Source of the DNA: Alphaproteobacteria bacterium
GTDB lineage: Bacteria; Pseudomonadota; Alphaproteobacteria; Sphingomonadales; Sphingomonadaceae
Length of the DNA: 64,000 nucleotides
Assembly (NCBI GenBank): GCA_030426245.1
Contig: JAUHYZ010000006.1
Span: 44,351 to 108,350, forward strand
Direction: 5' to 3'
Each line of letters begins with the position of its first letter. The first letter of the stretch is position 1. The notes below the pieces were generated by a model, which was not told the origin of the DNA, ran no database searches, and saw only the letters and a program-made list of their open reading frames with translations. Shown piece after piece: positions 48,390-56,578 of this stretch. The position numbers and the translations under genes were made by a program.

Positions 48390-48953
48390 TTGGATAGGCG
48401 AAAGATTTCGAGACGCAGTCTGGCGGCCGGAATGGCCACGCTTGGGGGCGCATTGATCGGCACGACGGCCGCTGTGGCGGCGTCCGCTTCAGGCTCGACG
48501 CGCAAGGGTTCCTCTGCAGGTGCTTCCAAGCTGCCGGCAGAAGATCGGCTGGATCTCATCGAGTTGATGTCGATCTATGCATGGGCCTATGACACGGAAG
48601 ATGCCGCACTGCTGGCTTCGACTTTCACGCCCGATGGCAAGCTTGTCGTCTTTGGAAATGTCCTTGTGGAAGGTCGGGAAGGTTTCTCAGCTTTCATCGA
48701 TCAGGCGAAGGAGATGAAGGGAGAGCATGGCTGGCAGCATTTGGCGGATCACCACGTGTTCCGCGACTATGACGGCCAGAGCTGCAACATCTATTCCTAC
48801 TACACGATGGCCGAGTCCGATCTGCAGGGTGGCAATGTGAACATGCGGGCTATGGGGTATTATGCCAGCCACTGCGTAAGGGATGGCACCGGTTGGCTGT
48901 TTACCGAACGTTCGGTTGTGCGCTGGAACGGCGAATTGCCGTTCAAGGCGTAG
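48390..48953 (+). CDS. TAT-exported SnoaL/NTF2-like protein
   Basis: About 187 residues with a twin-arginine signal (RRKISRRSLAAGMATLGGALIG) and a SnoaL_4-type domain: RLDLIELMSIYAWAYDTEDAALLASTFTPDGKLVV, then EGREGFSAFIDQAKE and WLFTERSVVRWNGE. Related folds act as dehydratases, cyclases or ketosteroid isomerases in the cytoplasm, so export is unusual. The TTG at 48390 is chosen because AGGAGG sits five bases upstream and the TAT signal begins there; the track start is 18 codons too long. It stands on the plus strand opposite the DoxX/SnoaL operon. Confidence 0.82.
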   Translation: MDRRKISRRSLAAGMATLGGALIGTTAAVAASASGSTRKGSSAGASKLPAEDRLDLIELMSIYAWAYDTEDAALLASTFTPDGKLVVFGNVLVEGREGFSAFIDQAKEMKGEHGWQHLADHHVFRDYDGQSCNIYSYYTMAESDLQGGNVNMRAMGYYASHCVRDGTGWLFTERSVVRWNGELPFKA

Positions 48954-49007
48954 CTTTTATTGTATTGCAGTAACGGGATTTGGCGGCGTGCATTGCGCCG
49001 CTATTTG

Positions 49008-49502
49008 CTATCCTGCCCGCTCTTCGTCAGTTTCCGCCGGGGCATGCGCCTGGATCACTTCCCAATGCTCGACAATCAGGCCGTCCTGCACGCGAAAGAT
49101 GTCCACCTCGCTATGGGGCGGCTGACCTTCTGTGGAAAAGACCAGTTGCTGAACAACGGCTAGGTCCTTGTTCGCCACAGTGTTCAATATCTTGCGCTGC
49201 TGAGCAGGCGACCCCCAGCCGCGTTCCTGCAGGCGCGCGGCGCGGCCTGCAGCGCCAGGCAGGAGCCCGTGCTCGACCAGCTCATCGCTGAAATATTGCT
49301 CGGCGGCTTCGTCCGGTTTGCCTTCCTCGATAGCCAGCTTGATGAAGCGGCCTGCAACTGCCGCAGCGCTCTTGTCCATCGCCGCTGCACTTTCGTAATG
49401 CGCGCGGCTGCGCGGTCCGTAATCGGTCGTAGTCCACAAAGTGAAGAGAATGGGCGCGGCAATTCCAAGCACGATAGCGATGACATGCGTTGCTGGGCGC
49501 AT
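49008..49502 (-). CDS. Membrane-anchored SnoaL-like protein
   Basis: A 164-residue protein with an N-terminal TM anchor (HVIAIVLGIAAPILFTLWTT) followed by a SnoaL-type domain: GRFIKLAIEEGKPDEAAEQYFSDELVEHG and SEVDIFRVQDGLIVEHWEVIQAHAP, the family C-terminal signature. It starts three bases after the DoxX gene stop and is the last gene of the long minus-strand operon. The anchor may replace the separate small TM protein found beside other DoxX genes here. Reaction unknown. Confidence 0.82.
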   Translation of the reverse strand: MRPATHVIAIVLGIAAPILFTLWTTTDYGPRSRAHYESAAAMDKSAAAVAGRFIKLAIEEGKPDEAAEQYFSDELVEHGLLPGAAGRAARLQERGWGSPAQQRKILNTVANKDLAVVQQLVFSTEGQPPHSEVDIFRVQDGLIVEHWEVIQAHAPAETDEERAG

Positions 49503-49505
49503 CGT

Positions 49506-49997
49506 TCAATGCTCCCATTCCGAATTGCCGAAGAGGCGTTTCACGCCCTTTAGCGACGGATCGCCCTGATTGCAGACCAGCATGGGCAGAAAGCGGTCCA
49601 GATGCGAGATCGCCATCAGACACAGCATGATGATGATCGCCACTGCGGTACCCGTGCCGAACCAGTCACCGTTGGTCGCATGATCGAAGAATGCGATACC
49701 GACACCGACCGGGAAGGCCAGCACGATGGCCAGCGGAACGAAGCGATTGGCGAGTAGCAGGGCGCCGCTTACCACTTCCATTCCCTTGACCAGATCGAAC
49801 ATGCCGCTTTCGATCATCGCGCCGATGAGGCCGGCACCTGCGGGCGATGAGCCGGGAGGCTGGGGGAAGAAGCTGAACCAATTGTTCAGCCCGTGGACTA
49901 AGAACCAGCCGCCAAAGAAGAACTGCACGCAGTAGACGACTATCTTGAATGTGGTTCCACTCTCCTTGGTGGCCGAGTTTGCAGCTTGGCTCGCCAT
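49506..49997 (-). CDS. DoxX-family membrane protein (copy 1)
   Basis: About 163 residues with four TM helices. It shares two motifs with the other DoxX proteins in this window: GGWFLVHGLNNWFSFFP in the first helix and LVKGMEVVSGALLLANRFVPLA later. The ATG at 49997 follows a strong GGGAGGGG; the long track ORF upstream of it is only the MFS gene read in another frame. DoxX proteins were named from a thiosulfate:quinone oxidoreductase and often occur in redox or oxidative-stress settings, but no activity is known for this group. It lies between an MFS gene and an anchored SnoaL gene. Confidence 0.85.
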   Translation of the reverse strand: MASQAANSATKESGTTFKIVVYCVQFFFGGWFLVHGLNNWFSFFPQPPGSSPAGAGLIGAMIESGMFDLVKGMEVVSGALLLANRFVPLAIVLAFPVGVGIAFFDHATNGDWFGTGTAVAIIIMLCLMAISHLDRFLPMLVCNQGDPSLKGVKRLFGNSEWEH

Positions 49998-50041
49998 TTT
50001 CCCCTCCCGATTATCCGTCCCGTAAGTCGATGGAAGCCCTG

Positions 50042-51358
50042 TCATTCTGCCGGTGCTGCCGCGCCGTGCCGCTTGCCCGGCATTGCCAGCATTGCAATTG
50101 TGACGAATGCCATAAGGATCGCCAGGAAAAGGAAGAAGGCGCTGACCCCTGCCAGTGCGACGAGATGGACGCCGCCCACTGCAGCCAATACGCCGCCGAT
50201 ACGTCCGATTGCGTCCGATGTGCCCACGCCGCTGGCACGCAGGTTTGGTGGATATATCTCCGCCACAAGCGTGTAGAGCGCCGTAACGATCGCAGCCGAG
50301 CCAATTCCGCCGAAGGCAAGAATGCTGAGCAGCACCGGTTCGCTCAGACGGCTGCCTGCAGATGTGTAGGCCAGTACCGCAGAAACGATCACCGTGATTG
50401 CGGCGCCTAGCGGGGCGACGCGGTGTAGACCGAACCGTCCGAGCAGCCAGCCTGCTAGCGGCGTCCCGACGATCGAGGCGATGGTCCACGCTGTGAGTGC
50501 GCCGCTGGCGAAGGACAGCGGATAGCCGAGCCGCGATAGGGCGACCGGGACCCAATTGAGCACGGCATTGCCGAATATGTAAGTGGCGAAGAACAGCCCC
50601 CAGATGCCAAGTGTCGCACCGGGATTGGCATGCAGCAATTGGACGAAACGCTTGTGAAAAGGCTCTTCCTCGCCGGCGGCAGCGGGCGCTTCGCGTGGCT
50701 CGTGGCTAATCCCAAGCCGTTCTGTAATACGCTTCAATTCGGCGCTTCGAGCTGGAATTTTAACAAGAAAATTAGGTGATTCCGGGACGAATATCACAAA
50801 GCAGATAAATACCGGAATGCTCAGAAGGGCGAACAGCCGGAACAATGCCTGCCACCCGAACTCAGGCAAGATTGCGGCGGATGCCAGGGCGGCGATGCTG
50901 AGCCCGGTGGGCAGCGACGCGACGGAGAAGCTGATTGCCAATGCGCGTCGCTCGAACGGAACGAGCTCGGTCAACAATGCCATGGATGCTGCAAAGAAGC
51001 AGCCCATGGCAACGCCTGCCAAAAGGACCGGGACGAAAAGTTGAAGGGGGGTCGAGGCAAATGTCGCCAAGGCTTCGAACAGACCCAACATCAGGAGCGA
51101 TGCCCCGATAAGGAAGCGCCTGCCGAAATTGTCGGCAATGACGCCGCCCGAGACCGCCCCCAAACCGGAACCAATCAGGACTGCCGCGATAGGCAATGCC
51201 ATGGCCGTATCTGGCAGGCCCCAATCTGCGATGATTGCCGGGGCGGAGACCGGCAACAGTTGGATGAAGGTCCCGCTCAGGACGAAGATTGCCATCAGAG
51301 AGGCAATTGTGGCGAATGGAGTGGGCCTGGTGCGCATCAGGCCGGTTTCCTTGCTCAT
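50042..51358 (-). CDS. MFS transporter
   Basis: Twelve-TM transporter of about 438 residues. The loop 2-3 motif is VIADNFGRRFLIG, the mid-loop is FVPESPNFLV, and the second half has AGWLLGRFGLHRVAPLG and the LVAEIYPPNLRASGVGTSDAIGRIGG region of the aromatic acid/organic cation porter group. The ATG at 51358 has GGGAGG upstream; the track start adds 44 unlikely codons. It sits between the MetE-like and DoxX genes of the minus-strand operon and probably imports the cluster substrate or moves an intermediate. Confidence 0.88.
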   Translation of the reverse strand: MSKETGLMRTRPTPFATIASLMAIFVLSGTFIQLLPVSAPAIIADWGLPDTAMALPIAAVLIGSGLGAVSGGVIADNFGRRFLIGASLLMLGLFEALATFASTPLQLFVPVLLAGVAMGCFFAASMALLTELVPFERRALAISFSVASLPTGLSIAALASAAILPEFGWQALFRLFALLSIPVFICFVIFVPESPNFLVKIPARSAELKRITERLGISHEPREAPAAAGEEEPFHKRFVQLLHANPGATLGIWGLFFATYIFGNAVLNWVPVALSRLGYPLSFASGALTAWTIASIVGTPLAGWLLGRFGLHRVAPLGAAITVIVSAVLAYTSAGSRLSEPVLLSILAFGGIGSAAIVTALYTLVAEIYPPNLRASGVGTSDAIGRIGGVLAAVGGVHLVALAGVSAFFLFLAILMAFVTIAMLAMPGKRHGAAAPAE

Positions 51359-51434
51359 TCTACTTGCCTCCCAAAAAGCGATGGAGTGGCCCGAAATCCT
51401 TCGCGCCACTCCCCGCGCATTCGCCGGATCGGCG

Positions 51435-52556
51435 TCAGCCCCAGACCTTGCGAGCCACTTCGACCACAAGTTCAAGCTTGCGGCGTTCATCGTCGACGGT
51501 GATCAGATTGCCCAGCTCGGTCGAGGCAAAGCCGCATTGCGGGCTGATCGCCAGATCTTCGAGCGGGACGAATTTAGTCGCCTCGTCGATCCGCTTGCAG
51601 AGATAATCGACATCTTCCAAATCGCCGACCTTCGTCGTGATCAGGCCGAGCACCACAACCTTGCCCTTGGGCACGAAACGCAGGGGTTCGAAGCCGCCGG
51701 CACGGTCGGTATCGAATTCCATAAGGAACCGGTCGGTGTCGACCTGTCCCAGCAGATATTCGGCTACGCTTTCATAGCTGCCTTCGGCGCCCCAGGAGCT
51801 GCGGTGGTTGCCGCGGCAGATATGCACGCCGCGGGTCACTCCTTCCCGCTTCATGGTGCCAAGTACGCGGTTGTCGATCTCTACCAGCCGCTCCAGTGTT
51901 CCGCGCGCATCGGCAGGATTTATGTCTCCTGTATGGGCGGCCTGGATCGTATCGATATAGCGCAGGGAATCGAGCTGGAGATAGGGCACGCCGATCTCGT
52001 GGAGCGCTTGGATTTCGCCCTGATAGAGTTTCACCAGGTCGTCGAGCAGTTCGTCCATGTCGGCATAGACGGCCTTGCTGATCTCGGGATCGAACAGTCG
52101 GGTGAACATGCTTGGGCTGGGGATGGTGATCTTGAAGGGGCCGGAGGCATTCTTCTTCAGGAACTCCGCTTCCTTGGTTGCGAAGCTGTGCTTGAGGCCG
52201 ATTTTTTCTGCTGCGACATAGTGCTGTGGAACAGTTTCTTCGGCGACGTCCGAATGCGCACCATGCCATCGGCGAGCGGGCTGTCCGCCGCCCGGGGCTT
52301 CCTTGCGCGTCGGGACAAGGCCGGAGAGCGAACTGGTCAGACCGCTCCCCCAAGCAGCGCGGCGGAATTCTCCGTCGCTCACCACTTGGATGCCGGTTTC
52401 CTTCTGCAGGACCAGCACGTCGCGAATTGCCTGGTCCTCTTCCTCCCGCAGGGCTTCTGCGGAGACTGCACCGGCTTCAAACTGACGGCGTTTGGCAAGC
52501 AGGCTTTCCGGTCGAAGAAGACTGCCGACCTGATCGGCACGAATGATATTTCCCAT
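51435..52556 (-). CDS. MetE-like protein (YxjG type), second copy
   Basis: A 373-residue stand-alone MetE C-terminal-type barrel. The opening RADQVGSLLRPESLLAKR is the signature of the YxjG/YxjH group. Zinc ligands are visible: GVHICRGNH (His, Cys), EFDTDRAG (Glu) and ISPQCGFAS (Cys). It would activate a thiol such as homocysteine, or accept a methyl or alkyl group from a pathway intermediate, e.g. removing a methyl group. TGGAG precedes the ATG. It is inside the DoxX/SnoaL operon, downstream of the double-SnoaL lipoprotein. Confidence 0.85.
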   Translation of the reverse strand: MGNIIRADQVGSLLRPESLLAKRRQFEAGAVSAEALREEEDQAIRDVLVLQKETGIQVVSDGEFRRAAWGSGLTSSLSGLVPTRKEAPGGGQPARRWHGAHSDVAEETVPQHYVAAEKIGLKHSFATKEAEFLKKNASGPFKITIPSPSMFTRLFDPEISKAVYADMDELLDDLVKLYQGEIQALHEIGVPYLQLDSLRYIDTIQAAHTGDINPADARGTLERLVEIDNRVLGTMKREGVTRGVHICRGNHRSSWGAEGSYESVAEYLLGQVDTDRFLMEFDTDRAGGFEPLRFVPKGKVVVLGLITTKVGDLEDVDYLCKRIDEATKFVPLEDLAISPQCGFASTELGNLITVDDERRKLELVVEVARKVWG

Positions 52557-52612
52557 CGTTAAACTCCAGATGTGTTTTGCGGTTCAGAGGCGCGCTGGCC
52601 TCTATTTCTTAT

Positions 52613-53620
52613 CTATTCCAGCGGGGCGGGGCCCTTGTGCCGGCCTTCTTCCAATGGTCCGTCGATAACCATCGAGCGGCCCGATACGCTGAAGGGCGGG
52701 ACGTCCTGGAAGACGTCCCAATGATCGGTGACTTTGCCGTCCCTGACGCGGAACAAATCCACAAAGGCCGTGCCCAGCGGATTGCTCTCGCTGGTTACCC
52801 AGCGATGGACGAGGACGAGATCACCATCGGCAATGGTACGGGCGAAGTGGTGCGTGCGATTGTCCGCAAGCCGCTGTTCCTCGCGTGCAGCCATGTAGTC
52901 GATCAAGCCCTGCCGGCCCGGAGGTATACGGGCGCTGTGCTGGTTCAGATCCTCTGCCACATAGGTTTCAATCGCTTCGATGCGCCGCCCGGGTTCCAGG
53001 CCCATATTCATGTAATCGAGAACCAACTTGGTATTGGCTTCGGGATCTCCGGTTGGATCGGGCTGGCCGCAAACCGGGTTCTCAACCGTATTGCCGGCCT
53101 GCTTCGCCTCTTCATAGGTCACACCGACACCGCAACCGACAGCCCGCTTTTCAGCGGTTTCTTCGTCGATCGGCATGATGACGTCCCAATGTTCGGCAAA
53201 CTGACCGTCTTCCACGCGCCAGATGTCGACGAAAATGCGGCCGGTGTCTTCGGGACTGGTAAAGACGTGCGACTTGACCGCCACGAACTGATCGTCGGCC
53301 ATGATATTGTGGACGACGTTCACATAGTCGTCGGTAGCGTCGTATTTCTCCGGTTCGGCATCCTTGCGAGCTTCGAGGAATTCTTCGTCACCCTGATTGC
53401 CGTCACCGATCCAGGGATCGTGCTGCATGATGTCCGGGGCGAAGTATTTCGCGAAGGCTTCGTTGGATTTCTTCTCCTGAGTGAGCAGCATCAGAAAATC
53501 GGTGATTGCAGCCCGGTTGGCTTCTCTTTGCGTCGGTGCTTGCGCTTCTTCCGCAGCCTCTGGTGCGGAGCAGGAGGCCAGAGCTAGCGCCGTAGCTGCG
53601 AGTGTAATCTTGCGGATCAT
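52613..53620 (-). CDS. Lipoprotein with two SnoaL-like domains
   Basis: A 335-residue lipoprotein (lipobox LALASC). It contains two tandem SnoaL units. The first includes FAKYFAPDIMQHDPWIGDGNQGDEEF and FVDIWRVEDGQFAEHWDVIMP; the second YVAEDLNQHSARIPPGRQGLIDYM and FVDLFRVRDGKVTDHWDVFQDVP. Both carry the QH and HWDV motifs of the family. A Cys pair in the linker may form a disulfide. It starts in a TAATG overlap with the upstream SnoaL gene. A tethered double-domain form is unusual for this fold. Confidence 0.88.
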   Translation of the reverse strand: MIRKITLAATALALASCSAPEAAEEAQAPTQREANRAAITDFLMLLTQEKKSNEAFAKYFAPDIMQHDPWIGDGNQGDEEFLEARKDAEPEKYDATDDYVNVVHNIMADDQFVAVKSHVFTSPEDTGRIFVDIWRVEDGQFAEHWDVIMPIDEETAEKRAVGCGVGVTYEEAKQAGNTVENPVCGQPDPTGDPEANTKLVLDYMNMGLEPGRRIEAIETYVAEDLNQHSARIPPGRQGLIDYMAAREEQRLADNRTHHFARTIADGDLVLVHRWVTSESNPLGTAFVDLFRVRDGKVTDHWDVFQDVPPFSVSGRSMVIDGPLEEGRHKGPAPLE

Positions 53621-54141
53621 TATTCCTCACTCCCATGACTGTATCCCGCAATGGACACAGAATTGAGGTCCATGCGGGCGAAGCGCCAGCCTTCGTCGGT
53701 CCGTGTGCATTGCATGGATATCTCGACCAGCATCATCGTGCCCAGGCTATCGATTTCGTGGCGCTTGTTGGGGTTGTAGCGGTGCTGTTGAACCAGCGCG
53801 GTGCCGGATGCGTTGTTGCTATCCACTATGTTCCAGCGAATGTTGTTTATGGCGTGGCGGCCGACCGTGGGCCGCTCGTTCGCCGCTATTCCGTCCCACA
53901 TCTCGCGAAACTTGGCGCGGCCTTCGACTTCCACCTGGCCATCGGCGGTCCAGATGCCGTCGACGGCAAACACGTCGGTCACTTTGGCCGGATCCACTTC
54001 GTCCAAGCCCTCGCCGTAAGTGTAGAGAATCTCGGTGCAGGCGTCCTTGATCAGGAGCATTTCGACCTGGCCCGGATCGTCATGGGCGATGCTTGGGGAG
54101 GCCAGTACACACAGAGCTCCCGCCGCGATTATCGGTTTCAT
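53620..54141 (-). CDS. Sec-exported SnoaL_4-like protein
   Basis: About 173 residues with a cleavable signal (IIAAGALCVLASPSIAHDD) and a SnoaL_4-type domain: IKDACTEILYTYGEGLDEVDPAKVTDVFAVDGIW, EGRAKFREMWDGIAAN, and TRTDEGWRFARMDLNSVSIAGY at the end. The ATG at 54141 is taken because GGAG lies eight bases upstream and it overlaps the stop of the 32-aa ORF (ATGA); the longer track start is not needed. Its own stop overlaps the next start (TAATG). Reaction unknown; the fold suits dehydration or isomerisation of a hydrophobic molecule. Confidence 0.85.
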   Translation of the reverse strand: MKPIIAAGALCVLASPSIAHDDPGQVEMLLIKDACTEILYTYGEGLDEVDPAKVTDVFAVDGIWTADGQVEVEGRAKFREMWDGIAANERPTVGRHAINNIRWNIVDSNNASGTALVQQHRYNPNKRHEIDSLGTMMLVEISMQCTRTDEGWRFARMDLNSVSIAGYSHGSEE

Positions 54142-54236
54142 GATTTGTCTCCGCGATGTCTGGCCCAATCGCGCAGGATCACCACCAGCAGCACGAAGGT
54201 GGCGAATAGCAGCGGACCATATTGATGGGGCATCAT
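54138..54236 (-). CDS. 32-residue transmembrane microprotein
   Basis: Not listed separately in the ORF track, where it is the tail of a longer shadow ORF. The frame from the ATG at 54236 encodes MMPHQYGPLLFATFVLLVVILRDW followed by a basic tail: a single TM helix with positive charges at the cytoplasmic end. Its start overlaps the DoxX stop as ATGA, and its stop overlaps the SnoaL start as ATGA, so it is tied into the operon on both sides. By analogy with the 77-aa ORF at 63183, it could be a small subunit of the DoxX membrane complex. Chance overlap is possible but unlikely at both ends. Confidence 0.6.
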   Translation of the reverse strand: MMPHQYGPLLFATFVLLVVILRDWARHRGDKS

Positions 54237-54748
54237 GGGCTGGAAGTCCTCAGGTAAGGAGCCCTCCAGAGTGGCCGCATCTTTGCCTTGGGTGTCACCA
54301 GAGGCAGGAAGTAATCGGCGTAGCAGGCCAGGATGAAGAGGTTGAAGCCGATCTCCCTCGCGCCTGAGAACACGATATTGGGTGAACCGTCGACGAAGAA
54401 ACAGAGATAGGCGATGATCACGCTGATGGGCAGCTCGATCGCGGCGGCCAATGGAACGAAACGGTTGGCGAGCAGGCAAATGCCTACCGTCATTTCGATC
54501 ACCTTCACCAGATCGTATAGGCCGATCTCTATCAGTTGCCCCATGAACGGGCCGATCGGCGAAAGTGCGGGATCGCCACCTCCGCCAATGTCGAAGATCG
54601 GGACGAAGTGATTGAGGCCGGAGATCAGGCTGTGCGCACCGAAGGCCATACGCACCCAGAGCAGCGCGTAGCGTGTCCAATCAATTTGGAACGCCTGTGC
54701 TTCAGACAAAGGGCTGGTCCTTTTCGCAATCCATGTCTCTCTCCCCAT
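54233..54748 (-). CDS. DoxX-family membrane protein (copy 2)
   Basis: About 171 residues with four TM helices. It carries RMAFGAHSLISGLNHFVPIF and LVKVIEMTVGICLLANRFVPLA, the two motifs common to the DoxX copies here. The ATG at 54748 is internal to the track ORF and begins MGRETWIAK; a weak GGTG is upstream, so the start is less sure. It is the first gene of the minus-strand operon and is divergent from the lactonase-like hydrolase, with the 13-base element at 54800 between them. Possible quinone- or redox-linked role, unproven. Confidence 0.83.
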   Translation of the reverse strand: MGRETWIAKRTSPLSEAQAFQIDWTRYALLWVRMAFGAHSLISGLNHFVPIFDIGGGGDPALSPIGPFMGQLIEIGLYDLVKVIEMTVGICLLANRFVPLAAAIELPISVIIAYLCFFVDGSPNIVFSGAREIGFNLFILACYADYFLPLVTPKAKMRPLWRAPYLRTSSP

Positions 54749-54799
54749 TGTCACCGTGATTCGGTGTTTCAACTTGACAGGGGACTGTAACGACGCTGG

Positions 54800-54812
54800 A
54801 TTGTTAGGCAAT
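54800..54812. promoter_or_regulatory. ATTGKTAKRCRAT-type element, copy 2
   Basis: ATTGTTAGGCAAT, with ATTG/CAAT inverted arms around five bases, in the divergent region between the DoxX operon and the lactonase-like gene. It matches the site at 57865 in 11 of 13 bases. Confidence 0.45.
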
Positions 54813-54830
54813 CATGGAAGAGGAAAATTT

Positions 54831-55736
54831 ATGCATCAGCAGCAACTCGGACGACTGAAAGTCAACAAGGTTCTCGAAAGCTACATGGCTTCTGCGGGCC
54901 TTCCGGTATCCATGATATTTCCTGACGTGACGCAGGACGACATGCAGAAGCTCGCCGGCTGGTGCCCGCTTCCCGAAGTGACGGAAGATCCGGCGACTTC
55001 GCTTATTGCACTGAGCGTGCACAGCTTCGTCATTCAGCTGGACGGACAAAATATCCTCATCGACAGCTGCAACGGCAACCACAAGACCAGAGCGCTCGAC
55101 ATGGTCGACAATCTCGAGACTCCTTACCTTGAGAATCTGGCTGCAGTCGGGTTGAAGCCCGAGGACATTCATTTGGTGATGTGCACCCATTTGCATTTCG
55201 ACCATGTCGGCTGGAACACCCGGCTTGAGAATGGTCGCTGGGTGCCGACATTCCCCAATGCCCGTTACCTCTTCGGCAAGCGCGACTATGAGCATTGGAG
55301 TACGCAGGACGATGAAGCCGAATTCATCCACCGACAGGCATTCGACGATTCAGTGTTGCCTGTGGTGCAGGCCGGGCTTGCGGACATAATCGACACTGAT
55401 GATCCCGTTGCCGTCCGGCAGGAAATTGGCAATGGGGTCTGGATCGAGCCGGCTTATGGTCATTCGCCAGGCTGCGTCACCGTTTCCGCGCAAGCAGACG
55501 GCGCTCCCGCGCTTTTTTGGGGCGACATCGTCCATCACCCCGTCCAGATGATCAGGCCGGAGCTCACGCTGCCGTTCGATCACGATCAACCGACTGCAGC
55601 CAAGACGCGTCTTGCCATGCTTGATCGTATTGCCGACAGCGACACGATCTGCTTCCCGGCGCATTTCGCCGATCCGTCAGTCGGCCGCGTACTTCGCGAT
55701 GGCTCAGCCTATCGTTATCAGTTCATCGACAGCTGA
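54831..55736 (+). CDS. Metallo-beta-lactamase-fold hydrolase (lactonase-like)
   Basis: About 301 residues with the zinc-binding THLHFDHVG motif (HxHxDH) near residue 125, then later HSPGCVTVS (His), WGDIVHHP (Asp) and FPAHFADP (His), completing a di-zinc site. The layout resembles AHL lactonases and N-acyl or ring lactone hydrolases. The ATG at 54831 has GAGG seven bases upstream; the track start is 25 codons too early. In this context it more likely opens a lactone in the degradation pathway than quenches quorum signals, which is inference. No signal peptide. Confidence 0.88.
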   Translation: MHQQQLGRLKVNKVLESYMASAGLPVSMIFPDVTQDDMQKLAGWCPLPEVTEDPATSLIALSVHSFVIQLDGQNILIDSCNGNHKTRALDMVDNLETPYLENLAAVGLKPEDIHLVMCTHLHFDHVGWNTRLENGRWVPTFPNARYLFGKRDYEHWSTQDDEAEFIHRQAFDDSVLPVVQAGLADIIDTDDPVAVRQEIGNGVWIEPAYGHSPGCVTVSAQADGAPALFWGDIVHHPVQMIRPELTLPFDHDQPTAAKTRLAMLDRIADSDTICFPAHFADPSVGRVLRDGSAYRYQFIDS

Positions 55737-55762
55737 CGCCGCTGGGATCGCTGGCAGGGGTT

Positions 55763-56260
55763 TCAGCAGACGCTGGTTTCCAGCCTGGCAAAGCGGCCGC
55801 GGTGGAATAATAGAGGATCCTTGTCCCCGTTTTCGAATGCCATGACGCGGCCGACCAGGATGATGTGGTCTCCGCCTTCATAGCGGTGCTCCGTTTCGCA
55901 TTCGAAACGCGCGGAACAGCCCTCAAGCAGCGGCACACTGCCCAGTCCGACGGAGGTCTGGATATTGGCGAAGCGGTCTTGATCCGAGGTGGCGAATTGC
56001 ATCGCCACGGCTTCCTGGTCGCAACTGAGCACATGGATGGCGAAGCGCGGTGCTTCCATGAATATGGAATAGCTGCGTGAAGTTCTGGCAACAGACCACA
56101 AGACGAGCGGTGGATCGAGAGAGACCGAGCTGAAACTGTTCGCGGTCATCCCGATCGGCGTACCTGCGCTGTCCAGTGTGGTGATTACCGTAACACCGGT
56201 TGCGAAATGGCCCAGCGCATCGCGAAAGCTGCGCAAATCGAATGGCGCGTTGTCAGTCAT
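55763..56260 (-). CDS. Flavin reductase (HpaC-like)
   Basis: A 165-residue split-barrel flavin reductase. It shows RDALGHFATGVTVITTLDSAGTPIGMTANSFSSVSLDPPLVLWSV, the core of the family, and later HIILVGRVMAFE. It supplies reduced FMN/FAD to a two-component monooxygenase; the obvious partner is the group-D oxygenase at 60055. It is the last gene of a minus-strand operon with the Rieske oxygenase and a YciI-like protein. Confidence 0.92.
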   Translation of the reverse strand: MTDNAPFDLRSFRDALGHFATGVTVITTLDSAGTPIGMTANSFSSVSLDPPLVLWSVARTSRSYSIFMEAPRFAIHVLSCDQEAVAMQFATSDQDRFANIQTSVGLGSVPLLEGCSARFECETEHRYEGGDHIILVGRVMAFENGDKDPLLFHRGRFARLETSVC

Positions 56261-56284
56261 CAGATTGGATATTGGCCGTAATGT

Positions 56285-56575
56285 TCAGCCGGCAGGCGGT
56301 TTCATGGCGGCGATTCGATAGCGTCGCACGGAGACCAGTTCGAACACTCCATTGGCGACGTAGGGATCGGCCTGCGCCAATTCTTGTGCGGCGGCATCGC
56401 TGTCCGCTTCGACAATAACGACGCTGCCCACCGGTTTGTCGTCACTGCCCAGCAAGGGGCCGGCGAGCGCCATGGCGCTGCCGAGCCCCTTGCGGTAGGC
56501 GATGTGATCCGGGCGCTTTTCCTCACGCGCAGTCGGATTGCCGAGTTCGCGATATTCGACGAGGAAATGCGGCAT
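56285..56575 (-). CDS. YciI-family protein
   Basis: A 96-residue YCII-domain (dimeric alpha-beta barrel) protein: FLVEYRELGNPTAREEKRPDHIAYRKGLGSAMALAGPLLG, then DPYVANGVFELVSVRRYRIA. Family members include muconolactone-isomerase-like small enzymes and dehalogenases with an active-site His/Asp. It lies between the Rieske oxygenase and the flavin reductase with gaps of 3 and 24 bases, so a role in the same pathway is likely. Activity unknown. Confidence 0.86.
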   Translation of the reverse strand: MPHFLVEYRELGNPTAREEKRPDHIAYRKGLGSAMALAGPLLGSDDKPVGSVVIVEADSDAAAQELAQADPYVANGVFELVSVRRYRIAAMKPPAG

Positions 56576-56578
56576 GGA

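Noticed and set aside
49998-50555. N-terminal extension of the DoxX copy 1 ORF
   Set aside because: This part is the MFS gene read in another frame; the strong ribosome site at 49997 marks the true start.
54237-54680. Long upstream part of the ORF that ends in the 32-aa peptide
   Set aside because: It is the DoxX copy 2 gene read in another frame; only the last 32 codons after the ATGA overlap look real.
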